Assembly (NCBI GenBank): GCA_019415425.1
Contig: DXZF01000282.1
Coordinates: 1-8,417 of the forward strand
Direction: 5' to 3'
Length of the DNA: 8,417 bases
Origin: Bacillota bacterium
Lineage (GTDB): Bacteria; Bacillota; Clostridia; Christensenellales; QAND01
Part shown: in pieces, positions 5,711 to 8,417 of the stretch
Layout: each line of letters starts with the position of its first letter
How positions within the stretch are numbered: the first letter of the stretch is position 1
Position numbers and translations under genes: made by a program
Notes under the pieces: generated by a model
What the model was told of the DNA's origin: nothing
Seen by the model: only the letters and a program-made list of their open reading frames with translations
The model's database searches: none

Positions 5711-6433
5711 TCAGATATGGGTATACAATTGTTTGTAGGGGTTCTGCGTGTTGGGTGAAAACACCAGAAATTTGTGCGCCAAAATGCGCTGCTTATCCGC
5801 GTCGAAGGCCTCGCAGTACGCGGTAAGCGGCCCGTCAATGGCGGCCAGATCGTCTGCGGTGGCCGCTTTGGCCACCACCTGCGCCGGCAGATCGGCGGGC
5901 GGCGTATCGGTGCGCACATAGATGTGCCCGCCGTGCATGCCGGTACCGCAGAACGCGTCGACCGGTACCTCGCCCTCGCTGTTGAGTCCCAGCACCACGA
6001 TGCACCCGCCGGCCTGATACTCGCCCAGAAAGCTGCCGGCGCGGCCGCCGATGACCATCACCGGCTGCTTGTCGCGGTACGCTTTCATGTGGATGCCGGC
6101 GCGATAGCCGACGTCGCCCTCAATCAGAATGCTGCCGCCCCGCATGCCATAGCCCGTCGCGTCGCCGCTGCTGCCATGGATGGTGATACAGCCGTCGTTC
6201 ATGGTGTCGCCCACGGCGTCCTGGGCATTGCCGTATACGTTGATGTGCGCGCCGTCCAGGTACGCGCCCAGCGCGTTGCCGGGCACGCCGTGGATGTCGA
6301 TGGTCACATCGCGCGCACCGCTGGCCACGTATCGCTGCCCCAGGCACTTATCGATGACGATGTGGGCGTCGGTACACGCGCGTATCCGCTCGTTCAGCGT
6401 TTGAAAGTGCATCCCGCTTGCATCGATGTTCAT
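5711..6433 (-). CDS. Stand-alone GXGXG domain of glutamate synthase (GltB C-terminal-type subunit)
   Basis: In ordinary bacterial GltB this right-handed beta-helix is the C-terminal domain. Here it is a separate 240-residue protein, as in archaeal-type and clostridial split glutamate synthases. Residues about 38-175 carry the repeated G-x-x-G pattern: GVPGNALGAYLDGAHINVYG (49-68), GDTMNDGCITIHGSSGDATG (75-94), YGMRGGSILIEGDVGYRAG (95-113) and GGRAGSFLGEYQAGG (129-143). A C-terminal extension (about 176-240) is specific to this form and of unknown role. The domain is structural in GltB, supporting the channel between the amidotransferase and FMN sites. The ATG at 6433 has GGGAGG seven bases upstream and overlaps the stop of the preceding oxidoreductase gene by 4 nt (ATGA), so translation is coupled. 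A longer reading from 6526 would run deep into that gene and has no better support. The related formylmethanofuran dehydrogenase subunit C is the main alternative, but the context excludes it. Confidence 0.9.
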   Translation of the reverse strand: MNIDASGMHFQTLNERIRACTDAHIVIDKCLGQRYVASGARDVTIDIHGVPGNALGAYLDGAHINVYGNAQDAVGDTMNDGCITIHGSSGDATGYGMRGGSILIEGDVGYRAGIHMKAYRDKQPVMVIGGRAGSFLGEYQAGGCIVVLGLNSEGEVPVDAFCGTGMHGGHIYVRTDTPPADLPAQVVAKAATADDLAAIDGPLTAYCEAFDADKQRILAHKFLVFSPNTQNPYKQLYTHI

Positions 6434-7665
6434 CCTTCTCTCCCTCCCAGTTGCCGCTGCCGTTCTTCCTTGGAAAAGGCCATGAGCTGTGGCCGCTGGC
6501 GCACCAGTTCGTAGTCGATTTCGCACAGCGGCGTCTTGTTGCGAATCAGCGCAGTGTAGATGCCCGCGCGCTCCACGTCGCCAATCATGACAAATCCGGT
6601 CAGCACGCCGTCTCTGTGCACCAGTTTTTTGTATCCCTTTTCGTCGTCCTGCACCACGTCGTTCTCGCCGTCCATCTCGCCGGCGGTGCAGATGTGCAGG
6701 CCCAGCAGCCCCATGGCGTTCATGGGGATGGCCTTGTCGTTGGGCAACGCCTCACCGGCCATGCACGCTCCCGCGCTCTCGCCCTGCATATACGCATTGG
6801 GCCACAGCGCCATGACCTTGCTGGTGCCGCTGATGCAGTCTACGCCCTGCGCACAGTCGCCTGCGGCAAAGACGTCGGGCAGGCTGGTGCGGCTGCACGC
6901 GTCTACGACGATGCCGCGCTCCACCTTGCCCCCCGCCGCCTGAACCAGTTCCACATTGGGCCGTACGCCCGCGGCCATGACCAGTACGTCAAAGGGAATG
7001 CGCTTGCCATTGGTCAAGGTCGCCTCGTGGGGCGTAAACGACTGAACGGAGTTTTGCAGGTGGAAATGGATTCCGCGCCGCTCAAGGTACCCTTGCACGC
7101 GCTGCGCCCCTGCCGCGTCCAGCGCGCTGGGCAGGATCTGCGGCGCCTGGTCCACAATATCCACCTGTGCCACACGGGCGTGGATGCCTTCGGCGCACTT
7201 GAGTCCGATGAGGCCCGCGCCCACGATCAGCACGCGGCTTCTGGCGTCTATCCTGCGCTGCAGCTTCTCCGCATCTTCCAGCGTGGTGAACGTGCCCCAC
7301 TGTTCCACGGTATCCAATCCCGCGATGGGCGGAACAAACGGCCGTGAGCCGGTGGCGACCAGCAGCTGGTCATACGGCACCGTTTCGCCGTCGTGCAGCG
7401 TCACCGTCTTGCGCTGCGAATCGATCGCCTCGGCGCTCACGCCCAGGCGCAGCGCGACGCGCTGTTCCTCGTAAAACGTCTTGGGGCGGTACAGCATGCG
7501 CGCGCGGTCGGTCTTGCCCATCAACAGATATGAGATCAGCGGCCGCCCGTACACGTGCTCCTTTTCCCTGCTGAGCACCACGATCTCGCGCTCTGGATCC
7601 AGCGCACGCAGTCCTTCGATGCAGCCCACCGCTGCGGCAGAATTGCCGATGATCACTGTCCGCAT
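6430..7665 (-). CDS. FAD-dependent NAD(P)H oxidoreductase, glutamate synthase-associated
   Basis: This 411-residue pyridine-nucleotide oxidoreductase has an N-terminal FAD-binding Rossmann segment VIIGNSAAAVGCIEGLR (4-20), a variant GxSAAA fingerprint seen in nitrite-reductase-like and NoxB-type members. ATGSRPF follows at 105-111. The NAD(P)-binding segment VLIVGAGLIGLKCAEGI is at 145-161, and the second FAD motif DVFAAGDCAQ is at 264-273. A C-terminal domain (about 315-411) follows. There is no CxxC redox disulfide, so it is not a thioredoxin- or lipoamide-reductase type. Placed between a four-cluster ferredoxin and the GXGXG gene, it probably takes electrons from NAD(P)H and passes them through the ferredoxin to the FMN core, replacing GltD; this is inferred from context. 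I prefer the ATG at 7665, which follows AGAGGTGA at a good distance. A GTG at 7674 would give three more residues and overlap the ferredoxin stop codon, but its ribosome site would touch the codon. Confidence 0.9.
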   Translation of the reverse strand: MRTVIIGNSAAAVGCIEGLRALDPEREIVVLSREKEHVYGRPLISYLLMGKTDRARMLYRPKTFYEEQRVALRLGVSAEAIDSQRKTVTLHDGETVPYDQLLVATGSRPFVPPIAGLDTVEQWGTFTTLEDAEKLQRRIDARSRVLIVGAGLIGLKCAEGIHARVAQVDIVDQAPQILPSALDAAGAQRVQGYLERRGIHFHLQNSVQSFTPHEATLTNGKRIPFDVLVMAAGVRPNVELVQAAGGKVERGIVVDACSRTSLPDVFAAGDCAQGVDCISGTSKVMALWPNAYMQGESAGACMAGEALPNDKAIPMNAMGLLGLHICTAGEMDGENDVVQDDEKGYKKLVHRDGVLTGFVMIGDVERAGIYTALIRNKTPLCEIDYELVRQRPQLMAFSKEERQRQLGGREG

Positions 7666-7670
7666 TGCGC

Positions 7671-8099
7671 TCACCTCTCTTCAAATACGATCGCCCGGTT
7701 GGGGCAGCCCTTGACGCAGGCCGGTTCGCCCGGCGTGCGCTGCATGCACAGCTCGCACTTCTGGATGGCGCCGTCCGGCGAGGGCATCACCGCGCCGTAC
7801 GGGCACGAAAGCACACAGGTAAAGCAGCCCACGCACTTGTCGTGATCCACCGCGATGACGCCGTCTTCGCGGTGCAGCGCCCCGGAGATACACGCCTTGA
7901 CGCACAGCGGTTCCTCACAATGGCGGCACGAGACGGCAAAGCTGATATTCTCGCGCTCCTCGATTTGGATGCGCGGATGAATGTGGACGTTTTTCAGCGC
8001 CTTGACCATGTCCTCTTCCCCGCTGTTGGCAAAGGCGCAGTAATATTCGCACAGATGGCACCCCAGGCACCACTGCTCGTTGACATAGATCCGTTTCAT
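7671..8099 (-). CDS. Four-cluster [4Fe-4S] ferredoxin-type subunit
   Basis: This 142-residue protein has sixteen cysteines in four cluster motifs: Cys11/14/17/21 (CX2CX2CX3C), Cys58/61/66/70 (CX2CX4CX3C), Cys89/92/95/99 (CX2CX2CX3C) and Cys115/118/128/132 (CX2CX9CX3C). This is the layout of the DmsB/HycB family of electron-transfer subunits, which hold four [4Fe-4S] clusters. There is no Tat or Sec signal, so it is cytoplasmic. Its place between the FMN core and the FAD oxidoreductase suggests that it wires the two together in a multi-subunit glutamate synthase. It could also accept electrons from cellular ferredoxin. The ATG at 8099 has AGGAGG seven bases upstream, and that site sits directly after the previous gene's stop. 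The stop is about five bases before the oxidoreductase ATG. Confidence 0.92.
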   Translation of the reverse strand: MKRIYVNEQWCLGCHLCEYYCAFANSGEEDMVKALKNVHIHPRIQIEERENISFAVSCRHCEEPLCVKACISGALHREDGVIAVDHDKCVGCFTCVLSCPYGAVMPSPDGAIQKCELCMQRTPGEPACVKGCPNRAIVFEER

Positions 8100-8111
8100 C
8101 GCATGCCCTCC

Positions 8112-8417
8112 TCACTCGCCGGCATGGCTGACGCCCAGAATGCGCAATTCCGTCTCGTTCAGCCCCACGCCGCGCAGCATCAGCCGGTTGCCGCGCAGCG
8201 CTTCAATGGAATTGATGCCCATACCGCCCATCATCTCCTTGATCTCGTGATCCCAGGCCGTGACGAGGTTGATCAGGCGTTGCGCGCCGATCTCGGGGTT
8301 GAGGCGCTTGACCAATTCCGGCCGCTGTGTGGCGATGCCCCAGTTGCACGTGCCCAGATGGCAGCTGCGGCACAGGTGGCATCCCAGCGCCAGCAGCGCC
8401 GCCGTGGCGATGTACAC
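8112..8417 (-). CDS. Glutamate synthase FMN/[3Fe-4S] core, C-terminal end (partial)
   Basis: The last about 102 codons of a gene that continues beyond the right edge; the frame is open to base 8417, where a GTG is only an internal codon. The visible part contains the GltB iron-sulfur motif: GCHLCRSCHLGTCNWGIATQ (residues 12-31 of the fragment). Its cysteines at 13, 19 and 24 match the CX5CX4C spacing that binds the [3Fe-4S] cluster in glutamate synthase, and the GIATQ that follows is also conserved. One extra cysteine (16) lies inside the first spacer. The tail (about 41-102) is the usual short helical end of the core domain in split enzymes; no GXGXG domain follows, since it is encoded separately at 5711-6433. 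The amidotransferase gene is not in the window and is probably upstream. The product makes two glutamates from glutamine and 2-oxoglutarate. Confidence 0.9.
   Translation of the reverse strand: MYIATAALLALGCHLCRSCHLGTCNWGIATQRPELVKRLNPEIGAQRLINLVTAWDHEIKEMMGGMGINSIEALRGNRLMLRGVGLNETELRILGVSHAGE

Noticed and set aside
6434..6526. A longer start for the GXGXG gene.
   Set aside because: The extra 31 codons would overlap the oxidoreductase gene in another frame. The ATG at 6433 has a good ribosome site and a standard ATGA overlap.
6418..7347. A 309-codon plus-strand ORF opposite the FAD oxidoreductase.
   Set aside because: Antisense shadow. The minus strand carries intact FAD and NAD motifs, and this frame is histidine/alanine-rich without recognisable domains.
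1..8417. CRISPR arrays, tRNA or rRNA genes, and insertion sequences.
   Set aside because: I saw no regularly spaced repeats, no tRNA-like cloverleaf or rRNA sequence, and no transposase or terminal inverted repeats anywhere in the window.

Overview
The window looks like a chromosomal segment of a fairly GC-rich member of the Clostridia. The indications are LL-diaminopimelate aminotransferase (DapL), a glutamate synthase split into separate subunits, a short type I glutamine synthetase next to an ANTAR regulator, strong AGGAGG-type ribosome sites, and a Gram-positive-type LexA box. I cannot name the genus. Christensenellales-like clostridia would fit, but that is inference.

Left flank (1 to about 697): this part is visibly AT-richer than the rest. 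It holds the 3' end of an unrecognised plus-strand gene. It also holds a tiny minus-strand ORF with a good ribosome site, preceded by a perfect LexA (SOS) operator inside a 13-bp inverted repeat. A rho-independent terminator follows, then a promoter region. The tiny ORF overlaps the 3' end of the plus-strand gene antisense, so a mobile-element or prophage remnant junction is possible.

Regulator (698 to 1543, plus strand): a MurR/RpiR-family transcription factor (HTH plus SIS sugar-phosphate domain). It converges on the long minus-strand cluster, with a bidirectional terminator between them.

Minus-strand metabolic cluster (8417 down to 1606), in transcription order: the C-terminal end of the FMN/[3Fe-4S] glutamate synthase core (runs off the window), a four-cluster [4Fe-4S] protein, an FAD/NAD(P)H oxidoreductase, a stand-alone GXGXG glutamate-synthase domain, glutamine synthetase (glnA), an ANTAR RNA-binding regulator with a degenerate receiver, dapF and dapL. 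The genes are tightly packed. One pair overlaps by 4 nt (ATGA) and the gaps run from about 5 to 112 bp, with no convincing minus-strand terminator before 1597. Together they would encode ammonia assimilation through GS-GOGAT, its likely antitermination regulator, and two steps of lysine/peptidoglycan-precursor synthesis. DapL uses glutamate as amino donor, which gives a metabolic reason for the linkage.

Most of the window is ordinary core metabolism. The parts most worth a second look are the SOS-controlled micro-ORF at the left, the degenerate-receiver ANTAR protein, the split GOGAT electron chain, and a hairpin touching the dapF ribosome site.
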